Source: Bacteroidota bacterium (lineage in GTDB: Bacteria; Bacteroidota; Bacteroidia; Chitinophagales; Chitinophagaceae). Taken from it: a stretch of DNA of 64,000 nucleotides. The notes below the pieces were generated by a model that worked only from the letters and a program-made list of their open reading frames with translations, made no database searches and was not told the origin of the DNA. A program made the translations under genes and the position numbers. Of this stretch, positions 9,058-17,943 are shown piece after piece (position 1 is the first letter of the stretch; every line of letters starts with the position of its first letter). The stretch lies in assembly GCA_023433345.1 (NCBI GenBank), contig JAEZDA010000032.1:1-64000 (forward strand). The letters are read 5' to 3'.

Positions 9058-9648
9058 ATGAAAAAAATTGAACTGGAAATTGTGGCACTTTCGCACAGCA
9101 TCACTCAAACACATTCTTACGCGGTAGTGTTGGGAGAGATCAATGGAATCCGCCGTTTGCCAATTGTTATTGGTGGCTTTGAGGCGCAGGCCATTGCTGT
9201 TGCACTGGAGCGAATGAATACCAGCAGGCCGCTTACTCACGACCTGATGAAGAATTTCATGATGGCATTTAACGTTGACCTTCATGAAATAGTGATCAAC
9301 GATCTCCAGGAAGGAATTTTTTATTCAAAACTCGTTTGCAGTTCCGCAAATGATACGGTTGAAATTGATTCACGCACCTCGGATGCTCTTGCCCTTGCAG
9401 TTCGATTTGGTTGCCCCATTTACACCTATGAAAATATTCTGGCAGAGGCCGGGGTTGTAACAGAAGACGAGGGCAAGAAAGTTCGCTCTGAAGGTGATAT
9501 CGAAGAAACCACACCTGGTGACGAGAACCTCGCCTCGATGACAGAAGATGAACTAAACACCATGCTTTCAGAGGTTCTTGAACACGAAGACTACATGAAA
9601 GCGATCGCCATTCGTGATGAGTTAAAACGCCGGGGGAAGAAAAAGTAA
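9058..9648 (+). CDS. Bifunctional nuclease family protein (BFN/DUF151) with UVR motif
   Basis: The N-terminal 140 residues match the BFN/DUF151 fold: the opening beta strands, the conserved GGFEAQAIAVALE segment and the DALALAVRFGCPIYT segment. A C-terminal acidic linker leads to a UVR-like helix pair (EDYMKAIAIRDELKRR). BFN-domain proteins have reported RNase/DNase activity in plants and bacteria; the bacterial role is not settled. The combination BFN plus UVR is usual in Bacteroidota. It starts 35 bp after the etfA terminator and is 17 bp before ispE, so it probably heads an operon with ispE. Confidence 0.88.
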   Translation: MKKIELEIVALSHSITQTHSYAVVLGEINGIRRLPIVIGGFEAQAIAVALERMNTSRPLTHDLMKNFMMAFNVDLHEIVINDLQEGIFYSKLVCSSANDTVEIDSRTSDALALAVRFGCPIYTYENILAEAGVVTEDEGKKVRSEGDIEETTPGDENLASMTEDELNTMLSEVLEHEDYMKAIAIRDELKRRGKKK

Positions 9649-9665
9649 GGCCCCTCCCTCTTTTT

Positions 9666-10481
9666 ATGATAACCTTTCCAGCGGCAAAAATAAATATCGG
9701 TTTGCAGGTTCTTGGAAAGCGTGAAGACGGTTTTCACGATCTGAATACGATCTTCTATCCCATCCCGTTTTTTGATGCGCTCGAAGTGATCAACGACGAT
9801 TCTTCAGAGGATATCCTGCTTACTCAAACAGGCTTCAAACTTGATACTACAGAAAGCACAAATCTCGTTGCAAAAGCGTATTATTTGCTTAAAGAGAAAC
9901 ATCCTGAAATTAAAGGAGCGCATGTTCATCTGCATAAATCGATTCCGGCGGGTGCAGGCCTTGGAGGAGGATCTTCTGACGCCGCTTCAATGCTGAAACT
10001 TCTCAATGATTGCTTTGCATTAAATTTAACCAAGGAGCAATTAAGCGTATACGCGTTGACGTTAGGTAGCGATTGCCCTTTTTTTATCTATGGGAAACCC
10101 TCGCTGGCCCAGGGTCGTGGTGAAAAGCTTACTGAAATCAACCTTGATTTAACACCTTATGATATTTTGATCGTTAACCCGGGAATACACATCAGTACAG
10201 CATGGGCCTTCTCTCAACTTCAAAAGTTCAGCAAGCCGGCTCTCCTTGAGCAACACGTACTGCAACCCGTTTCTGAATGGAAACAAAGTATAGTTAATGA
10301 TTTTGAAATGCCTGTCGGGCAAGCTCATCCGGAAATTAGGGAGACCATAGATCTTCTATACAATGCAGGAGCGATGTATGCCTCCCTTACCGGCACAGGC
10401 AGCACTGTGTATGGAATATTTAAAAAGGACGAAAAGCCTCCGATTAATTTGCCAACCACTTACTTTATCAGGTGGTGTTGA
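9666..10481 (+). CDS. ispE: 4-diphosphocytidyl-2-C-methyl-D-erythritol kinase IspE
   Basis: IspE phosphorylates the 2-hydroxyl of CDP-methylerythritol in the MEP isoprenoid pathway. This GHMP kinase opens with PAAKINIGLQVLGKR, then the ATP-binding motif PAGAGLGGGSSDAA near residues 96-109, and ends with the GTGSTVYGIF motif 3. At 271 residues it has typical length. Only 17 bp separate it from the upstream nuclease gene, so the two are probably co-transcribed. Confidence 0.96.
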   Translation: MITFPAAKINIGLQVLGKREDGFHDLNTIFYPIPFFDALEVINDDSSEDILLTQTGFKLDTTESTNLVAKAYYLLKEKHPEIKGAHVHLHKSIPAGAGLGGGSSDAASMLKLLNDCFALNLTKEQLSVYALTLGSDCPFFIYGKPSLAQGRGEKLTEINLDLTPYDILIVNPGIHISTAWAFSQLQKFSKPALLEQHVLQPVSEWKQSIVNDFEMPVGQAHPEIRETIDLLYNAGAMYASLTGTGSTVYGIFKKDEKPPINLPTTYFIRWC

Positions 10482-10494
10482 TGTTGTATCTTCG
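10464..10494 (+). promoter_or_regulatory. Possible promoter for rocD (TTTA-N19-TATCTTCG)
   Basis: TTTA at 10464-10467 and TATCTTCG at 10487-10494 are spaced by 19 bp, each one mismatch from consensus. The element overlaps the ispE 3' end. It would leave a leader of about 130 nt before the rocD ATG. Confidence 0.4.
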
Positions 10495-10627
10495 TTCCAT
10501 CAACACGTTTTTTACGATAATGTTTCTTAGGGCAAATCTTGACCTGCTCAATCATCGAGGATGACCTTCCTTTTTTCCCGGCTACGGGACAATTCTCTAA
10601 TTCATTCATCCGAAAAAATAATTTTTT

Positions 10628-11863
10628 ATGTCAGTTTCAGGCACTTCGATCCGCAACTCCGAATATTTTATTGAACTGGAAGAACAATTCGGCGCACATA
10701 ATTATCATCCCCTTCCTGTTGTTTTAGAAAAAGGTGAAGGAATTTATTGCTATGATGTTGAGGGGAAGAAATACTTCGACTTCCTCAGCGGCTATTCTGC
10801 AGTGAACCAGGGTCATTGTCATCCGGTAATTCTTCAGGCCCTGGTGCAACAGGCCGGTAAACTCACGTTAACTTCCCGCGCATTTCATAATAATCTGTTG
10901 GGAGAATATGAGAAGTTCATCACCTCATTATTCGGCTATAACAAGGTGCTTCCGATGAACACCGGCGTGGAAGCGGTTGAAACTGCGCTTAAGCTTTCCC
11001 GTAAGTGGGGCTATGAAAAGAAAGGAATTGAACAGGGCAAGGCTAAGATCATTGTTTGCGCAAACAATTTTCATGGCAGAACCCTCGGTGTGATAAGCTT
11101 CAGCACTGATCCGACAGCTACAACAAATTATCAACCTTTCCTTCCCGGGTTTGAGGTGATACCCTACAATGATATTCGGGCTTTGGAAAATTCCTTAAAA
11201 GATAAAAACGTATGCGCCTTTCTTTTTGAGCCTATCCAGGGAGAGGCTGGTGTGGTTGTTCCTGATGAAGGATATTATAAAAGCATTCGTGAATTATGCA
11301 ACAAGCATAATGTGTTGATGGTTGCTGATGAAATTCAAACAGGCTTGTGCCGCACGGGCAAAATGCTGGCGTGCGATCATGAGTCCGTCAGACCTGATAT
11401 TGTTATCCTCGGCAAAGCCTTGAGCGGCGGAATGCTTCCTGTGAGTGCCGTGCTGGCTGATGATGACATCATGCTTACCATCAGGCCGGGAGAGCATGGC
11501 AGCACTTATGGTGGAAATCCGCTCGCATGCAGTGTGGCAATCGCCTCTCTGAAGGTGCTGAAAGACGAGAATATGGCTTCCAATGCAGAAGAGATGGGAA
11601 ATTATCTCAGGGAACGATTGACTGCAATAAAGTCTCCATTAATAAAAATCGTAAGAGGCAAAGGATTGTTGAATGCAATAGTAATTGAACACAAAAATCC
11701 TGAGGCAGCCTGGCACCTTTGCTTAGAACTAATGAAGAACGGGCTTTTAGCAAAACCGACCCAGGGAGACCGAATCAGGTTTGCCCCACCACTTACTATT
11801 ACCAGAAATGAAATTGATGAAGCGGTTAATATCATTGAAAAAAGCATCATTGCATTTGTTTAG
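10628..11863 (+). CDS. rocD: Ornithine aminotransferase
   Basis: This PLP enzyme transfers the delta-amino group of ornithine to 2-oxoglutarate, giving glutamate semialdehyde in arginine catabolism and proline formation. The class III aminotransferase motifs are visible: NTGVEAVETALKLSRKWGY, NNFHGRTLGVISFSTD, the PLP-phosphate and aspartate region VLMVADEIQTGLCRTGK, the Schiff-base lysine in VILGKALSGGMLPVSAV, and GSTYGGNPLACSVA. The pattern fits ornithine aminotransferase better than acetylornithine or GABA aminotransferase. At 411 residues it has the usual size. Its stop codon abuts the next ATG. Confidence 0.93.
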   Translation: MSVSGTSIRNSEYFIELEEQFGAHNYHPLPVVLEKGEGIYCYDVEGKKYFDFLSGYSAVNQGHCHPVILQALVQQAGKLTLTSRAFHNNLLGEYEKFITSLFGYNKVLPMNTGVEAVETALKLSRKWGYEKKGIEQGKAKIIVCANNFHGRTLGVISFSTDPTATTNYQPFLPGFEVIPYNDIRALENSLKDKNVCAFLFEPIQGEAGVVVPDEGYYKSIRELCNKHNVLMVADEIQTGLCRTGKMLACDHESVRPDIVILGKALSGGMLPVSAVLADDDIMLTIRPGEHGSTYGGNPLACSVAIASLKVLKDENMASNAEEMGNYLRERLTAIKSPLIKIVRGKGLLNAIVIEHKNPEAAWHLCLELMKNGLLAKPTQGDRIRFAPPLTITRNEIDEAVNIIEKSIIAFV

Positions 11864-12493
11864 ATGATAAAGGCAGGTAACGATATTTCTATCGTTTCCC
11901 ATATGGAAACTTTTTCATCTGCGTTAACTGATGCACTTACCATTTCGCTGGCAATGGCCTCCGGATTATGGTTCGCCGGCTTTGAAACGAAGGTTATAGC
12001 AACCGCATGTTTTATCATTTCCACGGTAGTGGCTCTTGTGATGGGCGCTGGAAGCTTTTTTTCACGACGTGATCAATTGCACGACACCCCGGAAAATGCT
12101 TTGAAGGAATGGAAACGAACCCGTGAACTCCTCATGAATCTTGAGCTAAGCCCGGCCCAGATCGAACTGGCAGAAAAGGAGTGGCTGCGCGAACAATCGC
12201 AACGCCCCCTAGCTAAACCGAAACCCGCACCGGTGAGTCATATCGCCATTGTTGCGCTTGCTTTTCTTATCGGCGGATTTCTGCCTGCTGTTTGCTTTTC
12301 CTTAAGTGAGGAAAGCGGGGAAGGATTTCGTGTATCCCTTGTAGTTAGTGGAATTGCTTTTTTAGCATTCGGGTTCATCCGTGATAAAGCTAACGGGCTG
12401 AACCCCATCTGGGGTTCACTTCGGGCGCTCCTGATAGGTGCATTAGCAGTTGCCATGTCGGTCGCATTGGCACAGATTCTTACGAAGTTGTGA
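11864..12493 (+). CDS. VIT1/CCC1-like integral membrane protein
   Basis: The 209-residue protein has about five membrane segments: two near residues 22-65, then a cytoplasmic charged helical loop of 65 residues, then three near 125-208. The N-terminal pair with a GxxSFFSRRDQL stretch and the long charged loop resemble CCC1/VIT1-type iron or manganese transporters. Its ATG begins directly after the rocD stop, so translation is probably coupled. The link to ornithine metabolism is not obvious. The metal-transport call is by fold likeness only. Confidence 0.6.
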   Translation: MIKAGNDISIVSHMETFSSALTDALTISLAMASGLWFAGFETKVIATACFIISTVVALVMGAGSFFSRRDQLHDTPENALKEWKRTRELLMNLELSPAQIELAEKEWLREQSQRPLAKPKPAPVSHIAIVALAFLIGGFLPAVCFSLSEESGEGFRVSLVVSGIAFLAFGFIRDKANGLNPIWGSLRALLIGALAVAMSVALAQILTKL

Positions 12494-12535
12494 TTATTCA
12501 AGTTATGATTTTCACTCCTTTGCCGACCGGGCCCG

Positions 12536-13105
12536 CTATGCTTTCCTCACCATTAGCATAAATAATTCGGTTCCCATCCGGGGTTGAATGGAATTGTAGC
12601 AGGGTTCGAGTATGCGTATTTCAAAAAGAGGTGAAAAAAGTTTTCTGTATTCCTGTTCGCTACCTCCAAATGGCGGACCTCCATCAAACTCACGGTTGAA
12701 CAAAACTCCCATCAGCTTACCTCCCGGTTTGAGCAGAGCGTGCATCTTTTTAACGTATTCATTTCGAAGGGAGGGTTCAAGAGCGCAAAAAAAGGTTTGT
12801 TCAATAACCAGATCGAACTCACCTTCCAAATCAAAAAAATTGCCGTTCACAAGATTAACACTCTCATCAATTTTTGTGCGAAGTGCTGAAAGTGCAGTAT
12901 CAGACAGATCGATCACGGTAATTATTTTAAAGCCAAGTTTCACAAGTTCGGAAACCTCGTGACCGTATCCACAGCCGGGAATCAGAATTTCGATACTCTT
13001 ATCGTGGATCTGCCTGCAGTACTCGATCAGCGCTGGAGCGGCGTATCCTATATCCCACCCGGTTTCATTTGAAAGGTATCTTTGCTCCCAATAATTTTTA
13101 TTCAT
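12536..13105 (-). CDS. TPMT-like SAM-dependent methyltransferase
   Basis: The 189-residue protein starts with NYWEQRYLSNETGWDIG, the opening of the thiopurine/thiol S-methyltransferase family, followed by the SAM-binding loop ILIPGCGYGHEVSEL. A GKLMGVLFNREFDGGPPF segment and a C-terminal strand complete the class I fold. TPMT-family enzymes methylate thiols, halides or metalloids; the substrate here is unknown. It starts 1 bp after the stop of the CDF transporter gene, so the two form an operon. Confidence 0.85.
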   Translation of the reverse strand: MNKNYWEQRYLSNETGWDIGYAAPALIEYCRQIHDKSIEILIPGCGYGHEVSELVKLGFKIITVIDLSDTALSALRTKIDESVNLVNGNFFDLEGEFDLVIEQTFFCALEPSLRNEYVKKMHALLKPGGKLMGVLFNREFDGGPPFGGSEQEYRKLFSPLFEIRILEPCYNSIQPRMGTELFMLMVRKA

Positions 13106-13106
13106 A

Positions 13107-14105
13107 TCATGCGGTATTCACATTGTGTTTGTTGTTTTCTGACATTGTGTTGATCGTCCAGTTTATGAGACGTTCAAACTCGTGCTGCCTCACAGTACAA
13201 TCCGGCATCCTGCATATCCGGCAGGAAAATTCCATGCATGCATCAGAGTGCACGAACAGTTCCATAGACTGCCCATAATTTTTTCTAACCAGTTCCGATA
13301 ACTCATCAACCACCCTGTGGGCTTCAACAACATTGTAATACCAGGGAACGGTCATGTGGCAATCCAGGTGAAGAGTTGCTCCATATTTAATTACACGCAG
13401 GTTGTGAAGATCGATCCAGTCAGGCTTGCGGCTTTCCTGGAATTTTTCTGCCATGTTATTAAGAAGCCTTTCATCGGCTTCATCCATAATTCCGGCAACA
13501 GATGTTCTGATGATCCTGTATCCTGTCACCAGAATGATCACAGCAAAAATTACTGCAACCACACTATCGATCCACAATAAGCCTGTAAGATATATAAGTA
13601 AAAGTCCGGCCAGAATGCCAAGTGTCGTATATACGTCGGTCACCAGGTGTTTACCGCTGGCAATAAGCGCGAGCGAATCATTTTTTTTTCCCACCTTGAT
13701 GCAGATCCTTCCGGCTATAAAGTTGATGATCGCGGAAATGCCTAACAGAATCAGGCCCGAATCAACCCTTGTGACCGCAGGAGGATCATACAAACCTTTT
13801 ACTGCCGTGAAAATGATAAATATGCCTGCAATGAATATGAGTGTTCCCTCAATTGCTGCTGAAATGAATTCAACCTTGCCATGACCGTATGGATGTTCGA
13901 AATCGCGCGGTCTGGAAGAAACCCAGAGACTAAATACACCGAATAAGCCTGCAGCAACATTTACGATACTTTCTAATGCGTCAGTTAATACAGCAACAGA
14001 ATTTGTGATATACCAGGCCCAGATCTTTACGGTGAACAATATCACAGAAATGAAAGCAACTATTTTCTGAATGCGAAGATTTTGTAACGAAGCCTGTGCC
14101 GGCAC
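13107..14105 (-). CDS. Cation diffusion facilitator (CDF) family transporter
   Basis: The first 210 residues show the six-segment CDF fold, with ALESIVNVAAGLFGVFSLWVS containing a metal-site aspartate and a glutamine/histidine-rich second site. The cytoplasmic domain contains the HLDCHMTVPW strand and a histidine. The tail carries HSDACMEFSCRICRMPDC, a four-cysteine cluster that may bind metal, as in some proteobacterial and Bacteroidota CDFs. It should export Zn, Co, Fe or similar divalent metals. The start lies near the acyl-CoA dehydrogenase upstream region on the other strand; the methyltransferase gene follows immediately. Confidence 0.9.
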   Translation of the reverse strand: MPAQASLQNLRIQKIVAFISVILFTVKIWAWYITNSVAVLTDALESIVNVAAGLFGVFSLWVSSRPRDFEHPYGHGKVEFISAAIEGTLIFIAGIFIIFTAVKGLYDPPAVTRVDSGLILLGISAIINFIAGRICIKVGKKNDSLALIASGKHLVTDVYTTLGILAGLLLIYLTGLLWIDSVVAVIFAVIILVTGYRIIRTSVAGIMDEADERLLNNMAEKFQESRKPDWIDLHNLRVIKYGATLHLDCHMTVPWYYNVVEAHRVVDELSELVRKNYGQSMELFVHSDACMEFSCRICRMPDCTVRQHEFERLINWTINTMSENNKHNVNTA

Positions 14106-14191
14106 TGAATGAAAATTTAAGAGGCCTAAAGATAACAGTTAAACGGGCTGCCAAAAATAACTCAGGTAACGATCTTTTACCCTGTAACCCT

Positions 14192-14199
14192 TATTTTTG
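14192..14199 (+). promoter_or_regulatory. -7 element for the acyl-CoA dehydrogenase gene
   Basis: TATTTTTG at 14192-14199 matches TAnnTTTG. Its final G is the first base of an in-frame GTG, which shows that this GTG is unlikely to be the start. The ATG at 14220 lies 20 bases downstream. Confidence 0.55.
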
Positions 14200-14219
14200 T
14201 GGCCTCAAAAAACCAGCTT

Positions 14220-15374
14220 ATGCAGTTTCAACTCTCAGAAGAACATTTAATGATACAACAGGCGGCGCGCGATTTCGCTCAAAATGAGTGCCTTCCGGGC
14301 GTAATAGAGCGCGATGAAAATCAAAAGTTTCCAAGAGAGCAAATATTAAAACTTGCCGAGCTTGGTTTTATGGGAATGATGGTAAAGCCTGAATACGGAG
14401 GAAGCGGTATGGATACCATCAGTTATGTATTGGCAATGGAGGAGATCAGTAAAGTAGATGCAAGCGTGAGTGTGTGCGTGAGCGTGAACAACAGCCTTGT
14501 TTGTTATGGCCTCCAGGAATACGGAACCGAAGAGCAAAAGGTAAAATACCTTACACCCTTAGCCCAGGGAAGAAAAGACAATGATCTGTACATAGGTGCA
14601 TTTTTGTTAAGCGAACCGGAAGCTGGTAGTGATGCTACATCACAAAGAACAACTGCTGAAGATAAAGGTGATCATTATTTATTGAATGGCACAAAGAATT
14701 GGATCACCAACGGCAACAGTGCAAGTGTTTACCTCGTGATCGCCCAAACTGATCCTGCAAAGGGCAGCCGCGGTATCAACGCATTTATTGTAGAGAAAAA
14801 CTGGCCCGGGGTTGTTGTAGGCGCAAAAGAAAATAAGCTTGGTATCAGGGGAAGTGATACGCATACTATTCTTTTCAATGATGTGAAGGTTCCAAAAGAA
14901 AATCGAATAGGCGAAGACGGATTTGGTTTCAAGTTTGCGATGAAAACCCTTGCCGGCGGCAGGATAGGTATTGCCTCACAAGCACTGGGAATTGCCAGCG
15001 GTGCATACGAGTTGGCAAAAGCCTATAGCAAGGAGCGCAAAGCTTTTGGAACGGAGATCATGAATCACCAGATCATTCAGTTCAAACTGGCAGATATGGC
15101 AACTAAAATTGAGGCTGCAAGGTTATTGTGCCTTAAGGCTGCTTGGGAGAAAGATCAGCATCTCGATTATACGCTCAGCAGTTCAATGGCGAAAGTTTTC
15201 AGCAGTGAAACTGCAATGTGGACGGCCACTGAAGCTGTACAAATTCACGGCGGCTATGGTTTCGTAAAAGAATACCATGTTGAGCGGCTAATGCGCGATG
15301 CAAAGATCACACAGATCTATGAAGGCACAAGTGAAGTGCAGAGAATTGTTATCAGCAGAACGATTCTGAAATAG
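14220..15374 (+). CDS. Acyl-CoA dehydrogenase
   Basis: This flavoenzyme oxidises an acyl-CoA to the 2-enoyl-CoA and passes electrons to EtfAB, encoded at 7233-8973. The family signatures are present: GAFLLSEPEAGSDA, the Trp-containing GTKNWITNGNSASVYLV and the C-terminal IHGGYGFVKEYHVERLMRDAK region with the catalytic-loop glutamate pattern IYEGTSEVQRI. The ATG at 14220 (MQFQLSEEH) is preferred over the GTG at 14199 because family members begin with this short opening and the GTG lies in a -7 element. The product is 384 residues; short-chain or butyryl-type is probable, but the chain length cannot be read with certainty. Confidence 0.93.
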   Translation: MQFQLSEEHLMIQQAARDFAQNECLPGVIERDENQKFPREQILKLAELGFMGMMVKPEYGGSGMDTISYVLAMEEISKVDASVSVCVSVNNSLVCYGLQEYGTEEQKVKYLTPLAQGRKDNDLYIGAFLLSEPEAGSDATSQRTTAEDKGDHYLLNGTKNWITNGNSASVYLVIAQTDPAKGSRGINAFIVEKNWPGVVVGAKENKLGIRGSDTHTILFNDVKVPKENRIGEDGFGFKFAMKTLAGGRIGIASQALGIASGAYELAKAYSKERKAFGTEIMNHQIIQFKLADMATKIEAARLLCLKAAWEKDQHLDYTLSSSMAKVFSSETAMWTATEAVQIHGGYGFVKEYHVERLMRDAKITQIYEGTSEVQRIVISRTILK

Positions 15375-15489
15375 AAAATTTATTGAAGGCGGATTGCTGA
15401 AAGACAATGGCCTCAGGCGATCCGGGGACAAGCTACAAGGCAATGAATCAGCTGCTAAGCACTTGCTGCCTTTATCCCGTAGCTTGTTG

Positions 15490-16152
15490 CTAATTATTTT
15501 CGCACCGATTATATTCATTAATGATCCGCTGCATCACCTCCACCCTGTCGCGCGCTGATATTTGGGCATAGAAATAACCTTTCTCTTTGTTGCGGATCTT
15601 TTCAGCAAGCGATTTGCAATCGCTTACAACCTCGCTCATCTTTTCATCAAAGTTGGGCACAAGCCGCCGGCCCGAAATATCCCATAGAGTTTCCTGCATT
15701 TTCTGCCCTGGCACCTCAAGGTAATAAGTGTACTTATCCTCTCTCCGGGTATATGTATCTCCACGATAGTTCCGCTCGGTACGTCTTTCCTGTTCGAAGT
15801 ATTCATAGAGTTTTAACCTTGAATCAGCCCGGGAGATCGGCTTTAAGAAAACAAGCCTTGCACCTCCATCGCTTATTCGGCCGGGAACATAATCCACCCC
15901 GCGTATTTCCATCCGCTGTATATCGGTAAGGGGTACACGAAGTTTTTCCTTTGAGTCCGTGGTTTGAATGGTAACAGCAGACTGAGCGCCTCCAAAAGAC
16001 CGGAAGGATACATCGCCCAAAAGCTCGGTGCCATCTTTTTTCAGAATCGCACCATTTACTTTCTTAAGGTCGTTAGCCGTGTTGAAGTATGTAGATGAGC
16101 AGGATGAGGCAAACAAGGAAAAGGTGATAAGTGCCAATACTATTCTTAACAT
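15490..16152 (-). CDS. Hypothetical lipoprotein, 220 aa
   Basis: A lipoprotein signal peptide with lipobox ASSC (Cys18) opens this protein. The mature part has a strand-rich N-terminal domain with GTELLGDVSFRSFGG and LTDIQRMEIRGVDYVPGRI, reminiscent of small beta-barrel or SH3-like folds. A highly charged, Arg/Tyr-rich middle (RRTERNYRGDTYTRRED) follows, and the C-terminal third is helical. I do not recognise a named family. It is divergent from the yggS gene, alone in its transcription unit, and may act at the outer membrane or periplasm. Confidence 0.7.
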   Translation of the reverse strand: MLRIVLALITFSLFASSCSSTYFNTANDLKKVNGAILKKDGTELLGDVSFRSFGGAQSAVTIQTTDSKEKLRVPLTDIQRMEIRGVDYVPGRISDGGARLVFLKPISRADSRLKLYEYFEQERRTERNYRGDTYTRREDKYTYYLEVPGQKMQETLWDISGRRLVPNFDEKMSEVVSDCKSLAEKIRNKEKGYFYAQISARDRVEVMQRIINEYNRCENN

Positions 16153-16222
16153 CAGTTTTATTTTGTATGCAATTTCGAAAATTCCGCATGAACATTGCAG
16201 GTTTTAAATTTACTTTCACATT

Positions 16223-16861
16223 ATGTTCAACATCGAAAATTATAAAAGCCTGGTAAAAGAGTTTGAAGAACGTGTGACCCTCGTGGCCGTAAGCAAATTT
16301 AAGAGCGAGGCAGACATAATGAGGGCTTACAACGAAGGTCAGCGTGATTTCGGCGAAAATTATGTTCAGGAACTATTGGTGAAATATGAGGCGCTCCCAA
16401 AGGATATCCGGTGGCATTTCATCGGCCACCTCCAAAGCAATAAGGTAAAATATATAGCTCCTTTCATTCATCTCTTACATGGCGTAGATTCCATCAAATT
16501 GCTGAGAGAACTGAACAAGCAAGGAAAGAAACTGGAGCGAAAAATTTCATGCCTACTCCAGGTTCATATTGCGGCCGAGGAAACAAAATTTGGCTTTGAT
16601 GAAAAAGAACTCGCCGAAGTAGATGTTGCAGACTATGATCACGTGAACATTTGCGGGCTAATGGGCATGGCTACTTTCTCGGAAGAAGAGCAGGTGTTAA
16701 GAAACGAATTCGGATCATTAAAAGTTATTTACGATAAGATGAAAACTAAATTTCATTCTTTCGAAATACTCAGCATGGGCATGAGCAACGACTTTAAAGT
16801 GGCAATTGAAGAAGGAAGCACTATGGTGAGAATCGGAAGCCTGATCTTTGGGAACCGTTAG
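16223..16861 (+). CDS. YggS/PROSC family pyridoxal-5'-phosphate homeostasis protein
   Basis: This family binds PLP by a lysine in a TIM-barrel (alanine-racemase-like) fold and helps keep PLP and amino-acid pools balanced. The motifs are VAVSKFKSEADI with the PLP lysine, DFGENYVQELLVK, the IRWHFIGHLQSNKVKYIAP stretch, and the terminal SMGMSNDFKVAIEEGSTMVRIGSLIFGNR signature spread over about residues 184-212. The length of 212 is a little short of the usual 220-230, still complete. It stands alone. Confidence 0.95.
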   Translation: MFNIENYKSLVKEFEERVTLVAVSKFKSEADIMRAYNEGQRDFGENYVQELLVKYEALPKDIRWHFIGHLQSNKVKYIAPFIHLLHGVDSIKLLRELNKQGKKLERKISCLLQVHIAAEETKFGFDEKELAEVDVADYDHVNICGLMGMATFSEEEQVLRNEFGSLKVIYDKMKTKFHSFEILSMGMSNDFKVAIEEGSTMVRIGSLIFGNR

Positions 16862-17034
16862 CATTGGCGTGTATACTTTAGGTTTGAGTTTGGTTATGGG
16901 ATTTGGGATATGAAATATTTGAATTTTTACTTTTTAATTTTTAATTGCTCCGATTTGCCGCTTTGTTAAAATTTTCATCTACTTATTCCATTTTGGCGAT
17001 CAGAACTCTTATAAACCTCTAAAGAACTAACTTT

Positions 17035-17862
17035 ATGCACACAACAAGTGGAACCATGACGAGTTTTGAAGCGGAAAAAAACCGGAAGGCCTTTTTTTAT
17101 ACAGCATCCATTTGTGCACTCTTGCTTCTGTTGTTTTTTTTCATTCGTTGGAAGAATGAGCCCCCAACCGTTCCCGTTATTGAAGATCTTATCGAAATAA
17201 ACCTCGGCAATGATGCGGATGGATGGGGCGAGGAACAGCCTTTGGTGAAGGGCCAGCGGGGGCCCTCGCCGGAAACTGAAGTTGGCCGTAAGCAGGCAGC
17301 AACAAAAAGTATAGCTGCTGAAAAAGTTATTCCTGACGACTTTGCTGATGAGGACGCGGCCCCGGTTACAAAGCCTGAAAAGCCGTCTAAATCGAAAGTT
17401 GAAAGCAATGTAAACTCGCCAAAAGTAACCACTCCTGCAAAACCAAAGGTGACCTACCAGGGTCCCGGAGATGGAAAGGGAAATAATCCCAATGAGGATA
17501 ATGGCTATCGCTACCAGGGCAACACTCCGGGCGCGAAAGGAGATGCCGGTTCGCCCGAAGGTGATAAAGATTCCTATGGTACAACGCCAGGGGGAAAGTT
17601 GGGCGGCCCGAAGATCATTCGTGGAAACAGGAAGATCATTCGCTATTATTCTTTTGCCGGTGACCTTCCAAAAGCAACGATCTATGCCATCATAAAAGTT
17701 TCGCCCGATGGCCGTGGCAGGTTTATTGGCTTCGATGTAGGTTCAACAAGCAGAAACCAGTCCTATGCATCCGCAATTTCTTCTTATCTCCAGAATATTC
17801 AATTCGACAAAGCCTCTACTGAATCAAATGTGACGGTTCAATTCAATTTTAACGTGAATTGA
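17035..17862 (+). CDS. TonB-like energy transducer
   Basis: The protein has one N-terminal membrane helix (about residues 20-38), a long Pro/Lys/Gly/Ala-rich periplasmic linker (to about 190), and a C-terminal domain of about 75 residues with ATIYAIIKVSPDGRGRFIG. This is the plan of TonB proteins, which couple the proton motive force to outer-membrane receptors. No ExbB or ExbD gene is next to it. The starts at 17035 and 17056 are both possible; the second gives a 268-residue product. The folC gene follows 82 bp on. Genuine TonB function is probable rather than certain. Confidence 0.65.
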   Translation: MHTTSGTMTSFEAEKNRKAFFYTASICALLLLLFFFIRWKNEPPTVPVIEDLIEINLGNDADGWGEEQPLVKGQRGPSPETEVGRKQAATKSIAAEKVIPDDFADEDAAPVTKPEKPSKSKVESNVNSPKVTTPAKPKVTYQGPGDGKGNNPNEDNGYRYQGNTPGAKGDAGSPEGDKDSYGTTPGGKLGGPKIIRGNRKIIRYYSFAGDLPKATIYAIIKVSPDGRGRFIGFDVGSTSRNQSYASAISSYLQNIQFDKASTESNVTVQFNFNVN

Positions 17863-17943
17863 TCGGAGATTTCCATCATTAATTATCGGCATGCATGTTG
17901 AAATATCAGTACTGAATACATTCGTTTTCTAAAAACCGATCGA

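Noticed and set aside
14199..14219. GTG start for the acyl-CoA dehydrogenase
   Set aside because: The GTG is within a TATTTTTG -7 element, and the ATG at 14220 fits the family start.
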